Shown here in pieces: positions 1 through 9,588 of a stretch of DNA of 64,000 nucleotides. Every line of letters begins with the position of its first letter. Within the stretch, counting starts at the first letter, position 1. The translations under genes were made by a program, and so were the position numbers. This DNA comes from JALEFZ01 sp038527485 (lineage in GTDB: Bacteria > Bacteroidota > Bacteroidia > J057), in NCBI GenBank assembly GCA_038527485.1, contig JBCBFT010000021.1:15458-79457 (forward strand). Reading direction: 5' to 3'. Under the pieces are notes generated by a model that searched no databases, was not told the origin of the DNA, and worked only from the letters and a program-made list of their open reading frames with translations.

Positions 1-1974
1 ATTCCTTATTCACAGTTGCGTTTTCCCAAACAGGAAATTCAGACTTGGGGGATCAATTTCTACCGCTCCATCAGACGCTATCAAGAAGAATCTTTCTGGA
101 ACTTTGTGGATGCCAACGTCGACGGTCTGGTGAACCAGTATGGGGATGTGGCAGGAATCGAGAATATTGAGCCTCCCTTACGTCTGTCGATCACACCCTA
201 TGTTTCTGCTTACATGAACCAGCAGGGGCAAAGCGGCATGCAACCAAGTATCAACGGAGGGATGGACCTCAAGTACGGAATCAATGAAAGCTTTACGCTG
301 GATATGAGTTTGATCCCTGATTTTGGGCAGGTACAGTCAGACAATATCGTGCTCAATTTGTCGGCCTTTGAGGTGCGCTTGGATGAGAATCGCCCCTTCT
401 TTACGGAAGGAACAGAGCTTTTCAACCGTACCAACTTATTTTATTCGCGTCGAGTTGGTTCTACGACCCAGCGACTGGGAGAAGTGTATGATGATGAGGA
501 AATCATCAGCCGTCCCAGCCAGGCACCTCTCCTCAACGCAACCAAAGTATCGGGGCGTACCCGTGGAGGATTGGGAGTGGGTGTGTTCAATGCAGTCACC
601 AATCGAACCTATCTAGCCGTAGGCAAAGAAAATCATACAACTTCTGAGGAAGGCGATTATGAGGATGTACGTCAGGTGCTAGCAGATCCTATCACCAACT
701 TCAACACCTTAGTCTTTGACCAGAACTTGAAGAACAACTCCAATATTTCCTTGACCAACACCAATGTATGGCGTGAAGGCCGAGGGAGAGATGCCAACGC
801 GACACGGGTAGATTTCACCTTCAACGACAAGAACAATACTTGGTATACGCGTGGATTTGGGGCGTATAGCTACATCTTGGATTACGATTCGGACTCGGGA
901 AAAATGGTCCCTGATCTTGGTTATGCCTACAACTTGAGCGTCGGGAAGCAATCGGGAACTTTCCAGTTTTCTGTCAACCATACGCGAGAGACAGACAACT
1001 ATAATGTCAATGACATGGGCTTTCTATTTGCCCCCAATGAGAACTCTTACAACGTATGGGCGATGGTTCAAAAGAGTGAGCCATTCTCCATCTTTAACAA
1101 TGCCAATATCAACGCGAATGTCAACTATACACGAACCCATCTTCCTGACGAATTTGACAACTTCAATGTCAACTGGAACTTCAATATGGGCTTTAAGAAC
1201 TTCTGGTATCTATGGTTAGGATCAGGGGTGAATCCCGTCACCAATGTAGACCATTTTGAGGCGCGTACGGCTGGCTATGTTTTTCGTAAACCTGGTTCAT
1301 TCCGTCAAAACTTTTGGCTGAGTACAGACAGTCGCAAGGCTTTTCGTATAGGCATGGGAGGAGGTGTTTGGACGCGCCCTGAGTGGAAATCAGTTGATAA
1401 CTGGTTTGAGTTCAATCCACGTTTCCGATTTAGTGATAAGTTTACCTTGGAGCACAGCTTCGAATTCCAGCGCAGACGAAACGAATACGGCTTTGCTACT
1501 AAGCGATTTGACGACAAAGGGAATCTCTCGGAGATCATCATCGGGGATCGCGAAGTTCGAAATCTGACGAATACTTTTGCGGGGAGCTATACTTTTAACC
1601 CCTTTGCGGGAATCACACTGAGGGTCAGACATTATTGGAGTCGAGTGGCTTACGATCGTTTCTGGCAGCTTTCAGAAGATGGGTACTTATCTGATACAGA
1701 TTACACAGTTCGAGATGCAGAAGGTGTCCCACGACACGATGAAAACTTCAACTTCTTCTCTCTTGACCTTGTATATTCTTGGCAGTTTGCCCCTGGTAGC
1801 TTCTTGTCTGTCGTATGGAAAAACAACATCAATACCTCGGGACGAGACACCCAAGTTTCTTACCGTGAGAACTGGGAGACGATGTTGACATCTGACAATA
1901 TGCTGAATAGCTTCTCTTTACGGATGATCTACTTCCTCGACTATCAAGATGCCAAGAGCTTCTTTAAGAGATAA
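1..1974 (+). CDS. DUF5916 family outer-membrane-type protein, 3' part
   Basis: The reading frame is open from base 1, so the start lies outside the window; 657 residues are visible. The first residues (IPYSQLRFPK, then WGINFYRSIRR) match the junction at which an N-terminal carbohydrate-binding (CBM9-like) domain leads into the DUF5916 region in Bacteroidota proteins. The rest is rich in alternating aromatic and polar residues with many NxN turns, as expected for a large outer-membrane beta-barrel, and it ends in a short basic tail. The function of DUF5916 is not established. It is followed by a good intrinsic terminator. The family call is fairly sure; the barrel topology is inferred. Confidence 0.8.
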   Translation: MPYSQLRFPKQEIQTWGINFYRSIRRYQEESFWNFVDANVDGLVNQYGDVAGIENIEPPLRLSITPYVSAYMNQQGQSGMQPSINGGMDLKYGINESFTLDMSLIPDFGQVQSDNIVLNLSAFEVRLDENRPFFTEGTELFNRTNLFYSRRVGSTTQRLGEVYDDEEIISRPSQAPLLNATKVSGRTRGGLGVGVFNAVTNRTYLAVGKENHTTSEEGDYEDVRQVLADPITNFNTLVFDQNLKNNSNISLTNTNVWREGRGRDANATRVDFTFNDKNNTWYTRGFGAYSYILDYDSDSGKMVPDLGYAYNLSVGKQSGTFQFSVNHTRETDNYNVNDMGFLFAPNENSYNVWAMVQKSEPFSIFNNANINANVNYTRTHLPDEFDNFNVNWNFNMGFKNFWYLWLGSGVNPVTNVDHFEARTAGYVFRKPGSFRQNFWLSTDSRKAFRIGMGGGVWTRPEWKSVDNWFEFNPRFRFSDKFTLEHSFEFQRRRNEYGFATKRFDDKGNLSEIIIGDREVRNLTNTFAGSYTFNPFAGITLRVRHYWSRVAYDRFWQLSEDGYLSDTDYTVRDAEGVPRHDENFNFFSLDLVYSWQFAPGSFLSVVWKNNINTSGRDTQVSYRENWETMLTSDNMLNSFSLRMIYFLDYQDAKSFFKR

Positions 1975-2348
1975 ATAAGAAAATAGGCTGGAGGGGTTCA
2001 TCCTCGTGATGCATTCTACCACGTTTCAGAATTAGCAAGTTAATCCCCCAATCTGAGGCTGTCTTATGATAAGGCAGCCTCTTTGGGTATGTCGTGCGCT
2101 GTTTCTGTATGAAAAAGGCACCACACGGATAGAACCATGCAGTGCCTGCTTACGAGATCGATATTATCTAAGTAAGACAACAGATAAAAGATGTCATCCC
2201 ATGAGGGGCTTCACTTCCTTCAAGACATCAGACTTTAAAGTGTTAGTAATCATTACTTAATCACTTTAACAAAGACTCTTTTTCTTTTGTCGCAGTACTT
2301 GTATGAAGAAGAGCCGCCGCGAGTAACTGACGTCTTTTATCGTCGTAT
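1975..2348. other. Intergenic region between convergent genes
   Basis: Apart from the hairpin at 2055-2081 nothing recognisable is seen. The short open frame at 2066-2260 starts inside that hairpin and has no family resemblance, so it is not called as a gene. Confidence 0.6.
2055..2081 (+). terminator. Intrinsic terminator after the DUF5916 gene
   Basis: Twelve-base arms (GAGGCTGTCTTA and TAAGGCAGCCTC, one G-T wobble) surround a very short loop and are followed by TTT. The hairpin lies about 80 bp past the stop codon. Confidence 0.75.
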
Positions 2349-4058
2349 TTATTTTTCTTCATCTTCCTTAGAAAATTGGTTACAGATACACTGCGAGGCA
2401 GTGAAATCTGAATAGGTTCCGTCTCCACAAATGGCACGAACACTCCAAGAGGCACAGAAATAGCTAAGTTGTGGTGTATAGGAAGTGCTCGATACATCAA
2501 TGAGAGGCAAAGAGTAAGGTAGACTGGTCGTTTTTCTACAACAATTAGGATCATTGACTGTGATTTGAACTTGATAGCCTGTTGCTCCTGGTACAGGATT
2601 CCAGCTCAAGACTGAAAAACCTCGTCTGTCGATGGTACATCGTGGCTTTTCGGGTGTCGTACAGCAACTGTAAGAAAACTTCTCCTCCCATACACAGTCT
2701 TTGCAAGTGTCTGTCACGCGTACGGTATACACTTGATCTACATTGGCTGGGAAAGACCAGCCTGTATACAGGAGATTCCCTTGATCATCAAACCATTCGA
2801 CTACATAACAAGGATCACCTGGTATCCCTACAGGATTGTTGCCAGCATCTTCTACCCATACAGGATACCATCCGTCGATACATGGATCACATACTGCTGG
2901 GAAAGGACTTGCTTCGCTGATGTTACGAAGTCCACTCGCACTGATGGCTTGAAGGGCAGCTTCACGATTTTTAGTACCTCCGACAGTGCCTATCCCTCCC
3001 GAACCTACATTGATCGTACAGCAAGAGCTGAGTTTGAGTGAATCACATTCGACGATCTCAATTTTTTCACACACACTGGCACAGCATCCACGCGAATCTT
3101 TGATTTTGAGGCACACATCTATTGCCTGGCTAGGAGCAGGGATGGTAACTGTGGAGCTATTAGGACCAGCAGAAATTCCGCACCACTCATACGATACAAT
3201 GGTGACATTGGCGGGGAGTCCCTGTAAGTCTGCGCTCAAGGTGATCGTGCCGTCTGCATTTTGGGTAATGTTAATTCCTTGTAGCGCATCTGTCTGACAG
3301 CTAAGCTGTACATCATCTACAAGTACTCTTGTTACATTTCCTGAGCCTTGATTCACTGCTTGGGCATCCAGAATGAGCTGAGAGTAGTTTTGACTCGCAC
3401 TGAATTGATAGGTAGAGGTCTGCCAAGTGGTAGAGGTAGTAGCTGTTCCTACCAATTGGTTCGTGTAGGTTGTCCAATCGATCTCGGGTTTCTGTGTACT
3501 CTGAGGTACTCCATTAGCTAATCTCGCTTCTACTTGTCCTGGAGGATTGGGTTGATTATCAAATAAACGTATACCCAAGGCATATCGAAAACTGAGGCAA
3601 TACGTGAGGTCTGCATCACTGCGTACGTTTACATTAATCGCTGCAGCTTCCCCTAGATCAGGATTCTGGAAAGGATTTTCATTCATGTGTAGAATGTTCG
3701 TTCCATCGAAGCCAGGATTCGTGTACATGGAAGAAGTCATAGGAAGCGTCCCATTCATGATATTGGGTGTCCCGCGGACTTCATACCAAGGTGGCACAGT
3801 ATTATTGGTAATGGAGAGGGCATTGGTCGATCCTAGACTTCCTGTAAATGTCTCAAAACTTCCATTGGTGATGAGATTGTCACAGTTTTCACAGGTGTAA
3901 ACGCAGTTTTGTGTGGAAGCTGGTGAGGCATCTACGGGAGTTGTCTGTACGCTGGATGCTTTTTCGGGAGATACTTCCAGTTGCTCACTACAAGCGTATA
4001 AGCCGAAAATGCCTATCAGTAGTAAAGCATAGAAAAAGCGGTTCGTGATGTTTTTCAT
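2349..4058 (-). CDS. Cysteine-rich surface lipoprotein with C-terminal FN3-like domain
   Basis: A 569-residue protein with a lipoprotein signal (hydrophobic stretch, then GLYACSEQ with the lipobox Cys near residue 23). An acidic/glutamine segment after the Cys is the kind of signal that sends Bacteroidota lipoproteins to the cell surface. After a short Cys cluster (CVYTCENC) comes a segment starting LITNGSFETF that resembles a carbohydrate-binding jelly roll. Next is a middle part with repeated CC and CxxC pairs, and then a fibronectin III-like domain (SWNPVPGATGYQVQI) near residues 480-560. There is no T9SS sorting domain, consistent with lipid anchoring. The shared V-PGATGY motif links it to the exported protein at 50922-51578. 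A structural or adhesive role is plausible; no enzymatic motif is seen. Confidence 0.65.
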   Translation of the reverse strand: MKNITNRFFYALLLIGIFGLYACSEQLEVSPEKASSVQTTPVDASPASTQNCVYTCENCDNLITNGSFETFTGSLGSTNALSITNNTVPPWYEVRGTPNIMNGTLPMTSSMYTNPGFDGTNILHMNENPFQNPDLGEAAAINVNVRSDADLTYCLSFRYALGIRLFDNQPNPPGQVEARLANGVPQSTQKPEIDWTTYTNQLVGTATTSTTWQTSTYQFSASQNYSQLILDAQAVNQGSGNVTRVLVDDVQLSCQTDALQGINITQNADGTITLSADLQGLPANVTIVSYEWCGISAGPNSSTVTIPAPSQAIDVCLKIKDSRGCCASVCEKIEIVECDSLKLSSCCTINVGSGGIGTVGGTKNREAALQAISASGLRNISEASPFPAVCDPCIDGWYPVWVEDAGNNPVGIPGDPCYVVEWFDDQGNLLYTGWSFPANVDQVYTVRVTDTCKDCVWEEKFSYSCCTTPEKPRCTIDRRGFSVLSWNPVPGATGYQVQITVNDPNCCRKTTSLPYSLPLIDVSSTSYTPQLSYFCASWSVRAICGDGTYSDFTASQCICNQFSKEDEEK

Positions 4059-4506
4059 GTAGGTTCATTTTATAGTTGAAAAATGATGAGACAGGGAGGT
4101 TGAATTTCATCTGTGTTACCATTTTAGCTGAGGGCATTTCTAAGATTTAGCAACACATATGGTAAATGTAAGCTATGCTAAATTATTCATTTATAGAAAC
4201 TATTTGGTGTTAAATATTTTACCTAAAACGTATATTGAGAGTAAATATGCCTGATGAAGGAAAAATGCGATACTTTGCCTTCATAGAAGAGAGGAAAGTA
4301 GGTATATACTGCTTCGAGAAAATTAACATGGATAATCTGAGGAAGATGGTAGACCGTCTTCATTTTATCTTCTCAGACGAGTCAATCTGTAGTCCAGATA
4401 GCGCATCTAGAAAAGAATTCTGTCCCTTGCACACTTTTTGTATAGCAAGCATGCAACTTCATCTCTTCGAGATAGGTATGATGAAGAAAGTATCTATTTT
4501 TATAGC
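4059..4506. other. Divergent intergenic region
   Basis: AT-rich spacer between the leftward lipoprotein and the rightward transglycosylase. An open frame at 4235-4510 (91 residues) runs through it but has no signal, family resemblance or credible start context, and it overlaps the chosen start of the next gene, so it is left out. Confidence 0.5.
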
Positions 4507-5523
4507 ATGAGAAGTAAGCGGATGTTATACGGGGGATTCATCCTAGTTTTGATCATGTGTTGGCCGCTGATCTATACAGGATTTTGGGGTAATGCAGTCG
4601 TAGAGCCTAATGCGACAGAGATCCGCCGTTTTGCTTTAGCCAGTTCAGACTTTTGTACGCAAGTTATCATCGATTCTACCATCTATACGCAGCATTGGGA
4701 TACCCTGATTCAGCCGCGGTTTTGGCGCTATGCGATGGACTTCGGACCCGATACAGTCATTGTCAATATTGCGAAGACAAGGGAGATCATCGAAGTAATG
4801 CCCTTGGCGACGGTCCAGTCTTGGGGCGAAAAGCAGAAAAAAGCTTATGAAGACAGTCTGCGTGTAGCCTATCATACAGGAAAAAAAGGCGAGATCTTTT
4901 TTACTACAGGTCGCAAGCACTTTTATCATATCCATAAAGTATTACCTGAAATAGATCGTGCCATCGAGATTTTTCAAAAAGAGGGTACAGACCCTTGGTA
5001 TGCCCAGTCGATTCTGCTGATCGAGAGTCCTGGACGCTTGCAGTTTTCGACAGAGGGGGCCTATGGCGCTTTTCAGCTTATGGAGGGTGTCGCGCGTGAG
5101 CAGGGTCTAATCGTGAATGATAGTATAGACGAAAGGGCGCAGTTTGATAAAGCTGCCCAAGGCGCAGCGCGCTTGATACGTAGGGTATGCCTGCCCAAAG
5201 CCCGCGATTTGTGTAAAAAGTATAAGCTCAACTATGCCGAGCATGAGCTATGGTTTAGACTTCTAACGATGCACATCTATCATGCAGGGATAGGAAATGT
5301 GCGCAGAGTCGTCCAAAAGATTCGTCCCCAAAAGGGAGATCAAACCCTCATTACCAAGATCTGGCAAACAAAGTCACGCCGATTTGGTAATGCCTCCCAA
5401 AACTACTCACAGATCACACTTGCCACACTCTTGGAATTAGACGAACTCATCCAAAAAGAGGGGATCTTCTGTCCACTTGCACAGGAAGCCAATGGAGAAC
5501 TCGTACCTAGAGGCTTGCGGTAA
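4507..5523 (+). CDS. Membrane-anchored lytic transglycosylase (SLT domain)
   Basis: The frame is open from 4438, but the ATG at 4507 gives the natural start: MRSKRM and then a hydrophobic anchor of about 20 residues (signal-anchor topology). The protein is 338 residues long. The SLT fold follows at roughly residues 150-290. IESPGRL supplies the catalytic Glu, TEGAYGAFQLM is the usual S.xGAxGxxQ motif in variant form, and LTMHIYHAGIGNVRRV matches the NxGxxxV region with H-A-G in place of N-A-G. It would cleave peptidoglycan glycan strands in the periplasm without hydrolysis. The C-terminal part after residue 290 is alpha-helical and unassigned. It is single-gene and runs in the same direction as the esterase downstream. 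Confidence 0.75.
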   Translation: MRSKRMLYGGFILVLIMCWPLIYTGFWGNAVVEPNATEIRRFALASSDFCTQVIIDSTIYTQHWDTLIQPRFWRYAMDFGPDTVIVNIAKTREIIEVMPLATVQSWGEKQKKAYEDSLRVAYHTGKKGEIFFTTGRKHFYHIHKVLPEIDRAIEIFQKEGTDPWYAQSILLIESPGRLQFSTEGAYGAFQLMEGVAREQGLIVNDSIDERAQFDKAAQGAARLIRRVCLPKARDLCKKYKLNYAEHELWFRLLTMHIYHAGIGNVRRVVQKIRPQKGDQTLITKIWQTKSRRFGNASQNYSQITLATLLELDELIQKEGIFCPLAQEANGELVPRGLR

Positions 5524-5598
5524 GTATTCTACCTAAGAATTCATATTCCATAGTCCTTGCTTCTAGATTTCCTTTTATATTGAAGAAAAATTTGTCCT

Positions 5599-6294
5599 AT
5601 GCCCCGATTATTTCCTCTCCTTTTCCTGATGAGTTTATGGTTCGTCGCGTGCAACTCCGAAAGTTCAGATACCCAGGAGGAAACAGAAAAGACTGAAACA
5701 CAAGTTATTGAGGAGAAAATGGATAATAACCGTAAAATTCTTTTTTATGGGAATAGTCTGACTTATGGTTATGGCCTGACAGATCGTAGCAACGCTTTTC
5801 CCTACTTAATTCAGGCTAGGATTGACTCTTTGGGGATGAACTATGATGTGGTCAATCAAGGGGAAAGTGGCGCAACATCAGCAGATGGTTTATCCAACCT
5901 GAGTTGGGTGCTTCAAAATAAATACGACGTGATGGTTCTTGCATTGGGAGCCAACGATGGGCTGCGTGGGATTGATCCTGCGCTGACAAGAAAAAATATG
6001 CAGGAGATGATCGACATCGCCCGTACCAAGTATCCTGAGATTCAGATTGTACTTGCAGGAATGAAAGCGCCTCCCAATATGGGGAGCACATTTACGACGG
6101 CTTTTGAGACTTTATTTCCTGAACTCGCGATGATCAACCAGACAGCCTTAATCCCGTTTCTCCTTGAGGGAGTGGCTGGCGATCCCAGCTTGAATCTACC
6201 TGATGGCATTCATCCTAATCCTGAAGGTCACATCATCGTGGCAGAGAATGTATGGAATACCCTAGGTAAACTACTTGAACCTGGAGCGTCTTGA
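5599..6294 (+). CDS. SGNH-family arylesterase/lysophospholipase lipoprotein (TesA-like)
   Basis: A lipoprotein of 231 residues (LWFVAC, Cys18) with an acidic linker, so it should be lipid-anchored in the periplasm or outer membrane. The SGNH hydrolase blocks are clear: block I YGNSLTYGYG with Ser53 as nucleophile, block II around NQGESGAT, block III ALGANDGLRG, and block V DGIHPNPEG with the Asp and His of the triad. The order and spacing match the TesA arylesterase/thioesterase group. The usual GDS is GNS here; the Asp of block I is not catalytic, so activity is expected. It should hydrolyse short acyl esters or lysophospholipids. Confidence 0.85.
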   Translation: MPRLFPLLFLMSLWFVACNSESSDTQEETEKTETQVIEEKMDNNRKILFYGNSLTYGYGLTDRSNAFPYLIQARIDSLGMNYDVVNQGESGATSADGLSNLSWVLQNKYDVMVLALGANDGLRGIDPALTRKNMQEMIDIARTKYPEIQIVLAGMKAPPNMGSTFTTAFETLFPELAMINQTALIPFLLEGVAGDPSLNLPDGIHPNPEGHIIVAENVWNTLGKLLEPGAS

Positions 6295-6363
6295 TACGGT
6301 GTTTTTCGTGTATGAAAGGTCATGCTTAATATCTGCGAGGGATAAGTTCTTCCTAGAGGAGCA

Positions 6364-6771
6364 TCATATATCTTCCTCTTCGGATCGTCTGATCCGGTAC
6401 TCTGAGATCAACAAATTCATTCTAGAAACGAGTCGTTGGGCCTTGTCTCTATCGCTGCGCTTGATGCGAAGGATGACTTCCCCTGCTTTTCCTTTGGCGG
6501 GCTTGGGTAGATCCTCTACAGATCCTAAACTCGATACATTGATGGTTAGTTTACTAGACCATACACTAGATTTGAAGGAGAGTTCTAGCAGATCTGAGAG
6601 GGGGATGATGACATTTTTGGGTTCAGACTTCAGAAAACCTCCTAGGGCATCACTGATCTGAAATTCTAGCCTGATTTCATCAGACGAAGTATGTACAATC
6701 CCTTTAGCTTGAGCAAAGCCTTCGTAGACATTGTTGATATGAAAGGGGAGGTGAAATTCGTTTGCCAGCAT
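6364..6771 (-). CDS. Conserved small protein, PH-like fold suspected
   Basis: A 135-residue soluble protein without signal or membrane segment. Its pattern of alternating strands, then IPLSDLLELSFK, then a basic segment (ILRIKRSDRDKAQRLV) leading into a final helix, resembles small bacterial PH-like domains; this is pattern recognition only. It sits 40 bp downstream of the single-domain response regulator and points the same way, so it is probably the last gene of a three-gene signalling operon. Its function is unknown. Confidence 0.5.
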   Translation of the reverse strand: MLANEFHLPFHINNVYEGFAQAKGIVHTSSDEIRLEFQISDALGGFLKSEPKNVIIPLSDLLELSFKSSVWSSKLTINVSSLGSVEDLPKPAKGKAGEVILRIKRSDRDKAQRLVSRMNLLISEYRIRRSEEEDI

Positions 6772-6811
6772 ATAAGTTGCCTTTACTGGCGATGAATTTA
6801 CTACAAAAAAA

Positions 6812-7207
6812 TCAACCTGTCATAGTATTCGTGCTTTGGGTGATGATGGCATTGACGTGTTGGATCAATTGATTCATCCCGACAGGTTTGGTGATGAAAT
6901 CAGTAGCACCACTAGCAAGTGCTTGTTTGACAGAGTTTTTATCAGTCCTGCAAGTGACCATGAGGAAGGGAATATCTGCTAGTTCTATGTCGCTCTTTAT
7001 TTTTCTACACAACTCTAATCCATCCATTTCGGGCATCATCCAATCGCAGAGTATAGCGATAGGCGTTTGCTCTTTGATATATTTCAAAGCTTTGGAGGCG
7101 CGGTTGAAAGTAGCTACTTCAAATCCGTGCTTGATAAAGTTATATTCATACAGATCTAGAAGATCCTCCTCATCGTCGATAATGACGATTAAACGCTGCT
7201 GAGCCAT
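6812..7207 (-). CDS. Single-domain response regulator (CheY-like)
   Basis: A 131-residue receiver domain without an output domain. The acidic pocket is Asp11/Asp12, the phosphoacceptor is Asp55 (ILCDWMMPEMDG), the conserved Thr is in MVTCR and the Lys in FITKPV. Such proteins relay phosphate or act by protein contact. It lies 85 bp downstream of an OmpR-type regulator whose receiver is clearly related (shared DLLDL/YEYNF-type stretch), so the two may have arisen by duplication. No histidine kinase is encoded nearby. Confidence 0.9.
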   Translation of the reverse strand: MAQQRLIVIIDDEEDLLDLYEYNFIKHGFEVATFNRASKALKYIKEQTPIAILCDWMMPEMDGLELCRKIKSDIELADIPFLMVTCRTDKNSVKQALASGATDFITKPVGMNQLIQHVNAIITQSTNTMTG

Positions 7208-7292
7208 CCGTCTTTCCCAAATTAAAAACTTCTTCCAATTGAGCTTTTTTCTATATTTGGATAATTAAGCCCGCATTAATTAATTGTAAAAA

Positions 7293-7997
7293 CTACTCTG
7301 GAAGAAATTTGTATCCAACACCTTTGACGGTAACGATGTATCGGACACCGATTTTTTCTCGGAGCTTCCGTACATGAACATCGACTGTTCGGTCCGTCAC
7401 ATGTACGTTGTCCCAAATTCGTACCAAAAGGTCTTCGCGGTTATAAACTTTTCCTGGTCTGGAAGCGAGAAAGTAGAAGAGTTCAAATTCTTTTCGAGGA
7501 AGAGAAATAGTTTTTCCCTGCTGCTTGACGACGTATTCGTCCTTTACGATTTCGAGATCGTGGATCACAATGACATTAGGATCACGCTTAGAGCGTACTT
7601 GGTGCCTTCGAAGCATCGCTTTGACACGACTCTTGAGTACCCTCGGCTTGATAGGCTTGTAGATGTAATCGTCTGCCCCTGCTTCGAATCCTGCAACTTC
7701 AGAGTACTCTTCTGAGCGCGCAGTGAGGAAGACAATCGATACATGTTCTAGCCCCTGTGTAGATCGGAGTGCCAAGCAAGTAGACACGCCATCCATCTTG
7801 GGCATCATGATATCCAAGATGATGAGGTCAGGTTGCTCTTCCGCTGCCACTTTGAGGGCTTCCTCTCCATCGTTAGCACGGATGACTTCATAGCCTTCCT
7901 GTTGAAAGTTGTATTCAAGCAGATCCAGAATGTCTTCTTCGTCGTCGACAATCAGGATTTTAGCAGGTTGGATCAGCGTTTCTTTTTCTTTGATCAT
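7293..7997 (-). CDS. OmpR/PhoB-family response regulator
   Basis: A 234-residue two-domain protein. The N-terminal receiver has Asp18/Asp19, phosphoacceptor Asp62 (LIILDIMMPKMDG), FLTAR and YKPIKP. The C-terminal winged helix (about residues 140-234) has LPRKEFELFYFLASRPG, the recognition helix region RTVDVHVRKLREKIG and the wing VKGVGYKF. It should bind DNA as a dimer when phosphorylated. It is the first gene of a leftward set with the CheY-like regulator and the 135-residue protein. The cognate sensor kinase is not in the window, so the signal cannot be inferred. Confidence 0.92.
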   Translation of the reverse strand: MIKEKETLIQPAKILIVDDEEDILDLLEYNFQQEGYEVIRANDGEEALKVAAEEQPDLIILDIMMPKMDGVSTCLALRSTQGLEHVSIVFLTARSEEYSEVAGFEAGADDYIYKPIKPRVLKSRVKAMLRRHQVRSKRDPNVIVIHDLEIVKDEYVVKQQGKTISLPRKEFELFYFLASRPGKVYNREDLLVRIWDNVHVTDRTVDVHVRKLREKIGVRYIVTVKGVGYKFLPE

Positions 7998-8397
7998 AGC
8001 GCAAAAGGACGGTTGCTGTGCAAATATGTTAATATATTTAGGACGGTCCTACGATTTAGGCGTCTGGACATATAAAAAATCCATTTTGGAATGAAAATGA
8101 ACAGGCATAACTATCCTAGCAGGACGGATGGGTTCATATAAGATGGAAATCGCATGTGTATGGCGCTTTTTTTCCATTCATTAGATAAACGACATGAACG
8201 CATCTCTATCAAGCATTTGCTTCATTTATATCGATATCAAAAGTAATAAAAATTTTCTTTTTGAAAATTTCTTCCATTTATCCTCAAATAATAACGTGTA
8301 GCCATCAAATCCACGAAGAAGGAGTTGGCATAGCGTAAATTTTTGGAAGAATTTTTTGCAAAAAATGGAGCCTGTGAACATTCTTTCCCTAAAATTG
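7998..8397. other. Divergent promoter region between the OmpR regulator and the GH88 gene
   Basis: About 400 bp of AT-rich DNA. It must hold promoters for both flanking genes, but no exact TAnnTTTG box was found. The open frame that precedes 8398 lacks a good signal peptide and is not part of the gene call. Confidence 0.5.
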
Positions 8398-9588
8398 ATG
8401 AGCCGATATGTGCTGTTGGGTGTATGGATAAGTCTTTGGAGCTGCCAGTTAAAGCCACTACCTGATGCTGTGGTGCTTTCTGAGCAAGAGATTGATCTGT
8501 CTGAGGTAAGGGATTCTGCCCTACACGATCTGAAGAAGCTTTCTCATATGCATGTAGACACCACGCGCTTTCCACGTTCGTGGGATGGGAAGATGCAATC
8601 CTTGATTCTTGATCCTGACTACATTTGGACTTCGGGTTTTTATGCAGGCTGTCTTTGGAAGGCCTACGCGATGACGGGCGATACTACTTGGCTTCCCAAG
8701 GCAAGGACCTACACTTGGGCGATGCGCCACCAAAGCCTGAATAGGAGTACCCACGATCTGGGATTTATGATCATGAATAGCTTTGGACAGGGAGTACTTT
8801 ATGAAGAAAATACTGCCTGGGATTCTGTCTTGCTCACAGCGGCTCAAACCCTCAAAGAAAGATTTGTTCCTGCTGTAGGTGCCATCCAATCCTATGGTTC
8901 GCTGGAGGAGCGCATGTGCCCCGTGATTATTGATAATCTCATGAATTTGGAACTACTCTTTTGGGCGAGTAGACAAACAGGAGACACTACCTTTGCACAT
9001 ATAGCGGAGCTTCATGCAGATTTTAGTCTTCAAAATCATCAACGTTCCGACGGGAGTATGATTCATATAGTCGTGTGGGACAAGGAAGAAAAAAAGTGGA
9101 ATGACAATTTTGCTGGACAGGGAAAATCGGAGAATACTACCTGGAGCAGGGGGCAAGCATGGGCCATATATGGATTTGGTATGGTGTATCAGTATACAGG
9201 AGATGTACGCTTCTTGCATGCGGCACAGGCTGCCGCAGCTTACTGGCTGAATCGACTGCCCAATCATGAGGTGCCATTTTGGGATTTTGACTTGGTAGCG
9301 GGAGACCCTCCTTTTCGAGATGCTTCGGCGGCAGCCATAGCGACTGTCGGTTTGTTGCGACTAGCAGATTGGACAGACGATGCGCGTTATCGATCAGCAG
9401 CCCAGCAGACATTTATTCGATTGTCCCAAGCTCCATACAGAGATTCGAGTGATCCCTTTATCCTCTCTCATGCTGTGGGTAGTGTCCCTCATGCGCACGA
9501 TATAGATCGACCCTTGATCTACGCAGATTATTACTACTTGGAGGCTTTGGCTTATCTTCTGGAGAATGAAAAGAAGGCTCCATATTGA
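8398..9588 (+). CDS. Glycoside hydrolase family 88 lipoprotein (unsaturated glucuronyl hydrolase)
   Basis: The frame opens at 8356, but the ATG at 8398 gives a proper lipoprotein signal (MSRYVLLGVWISLWSC), so that start is chosen; 396 residues. GH88 features are present throughout: WTSGFYAGCLW, STHDLGFMIM with the first conserved Asp, IIDNLMNLELLFWAS with the second conserved Asp, and WSRGQAWAIYGF. The family removes the 4,5-unsaturated uronic acid that polysaccharide lyases leave on oligosaccharides, by hydrating the double bond. No lyase or SusC/D gene is nearby, so the substrate (ulvan, glycosaminoglycan, pectin or other) is open. Its last 37 bp overlap the 3' end of the convergent comEC gene. 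Confidence 0.9.
   Translation: MSRYVLLGVWISLWSCQLKPLPDAVVLSEQEIDLSEVRDSALHDLKKLSHMHVDTTRFPRSWDGKMQSLILDPDYIWTSGFYAGCLWKAYAMTGDTTWLPKARTYTWAMRHQSLNRSTHDLGFMIMNSFGQGVLYEENTAWDSVLLTAAQTLKERFVPAVGAIQSYGSLEERMCPVIIDNLMNLELLFWASRQTGDTTFAHIAELHADFSLQNHQRSDGSMIHIVVWDKEEKKWNDNFAGQGKSENTTWSRGQAWAIYGFGMVYQYTGDVRFLHAAQAAAAYWLNRLPNHEVPFWDFDLVAGDPPFRDASAAAIATVGLLRLADWTDDARYRSAAQQTFIRLSQAPYRDSSDPFILSHAVGSVPHAHDIDRPLIYADYYYLEALAYLLENEKKAPY

Noticed and set aside
4235..4510. 91-codon frame upstream of the transglycosylase gene
   Set aside because: No signal, no family resemblance, overlaps the chosen start of the transglycosylase; probably promoter region.
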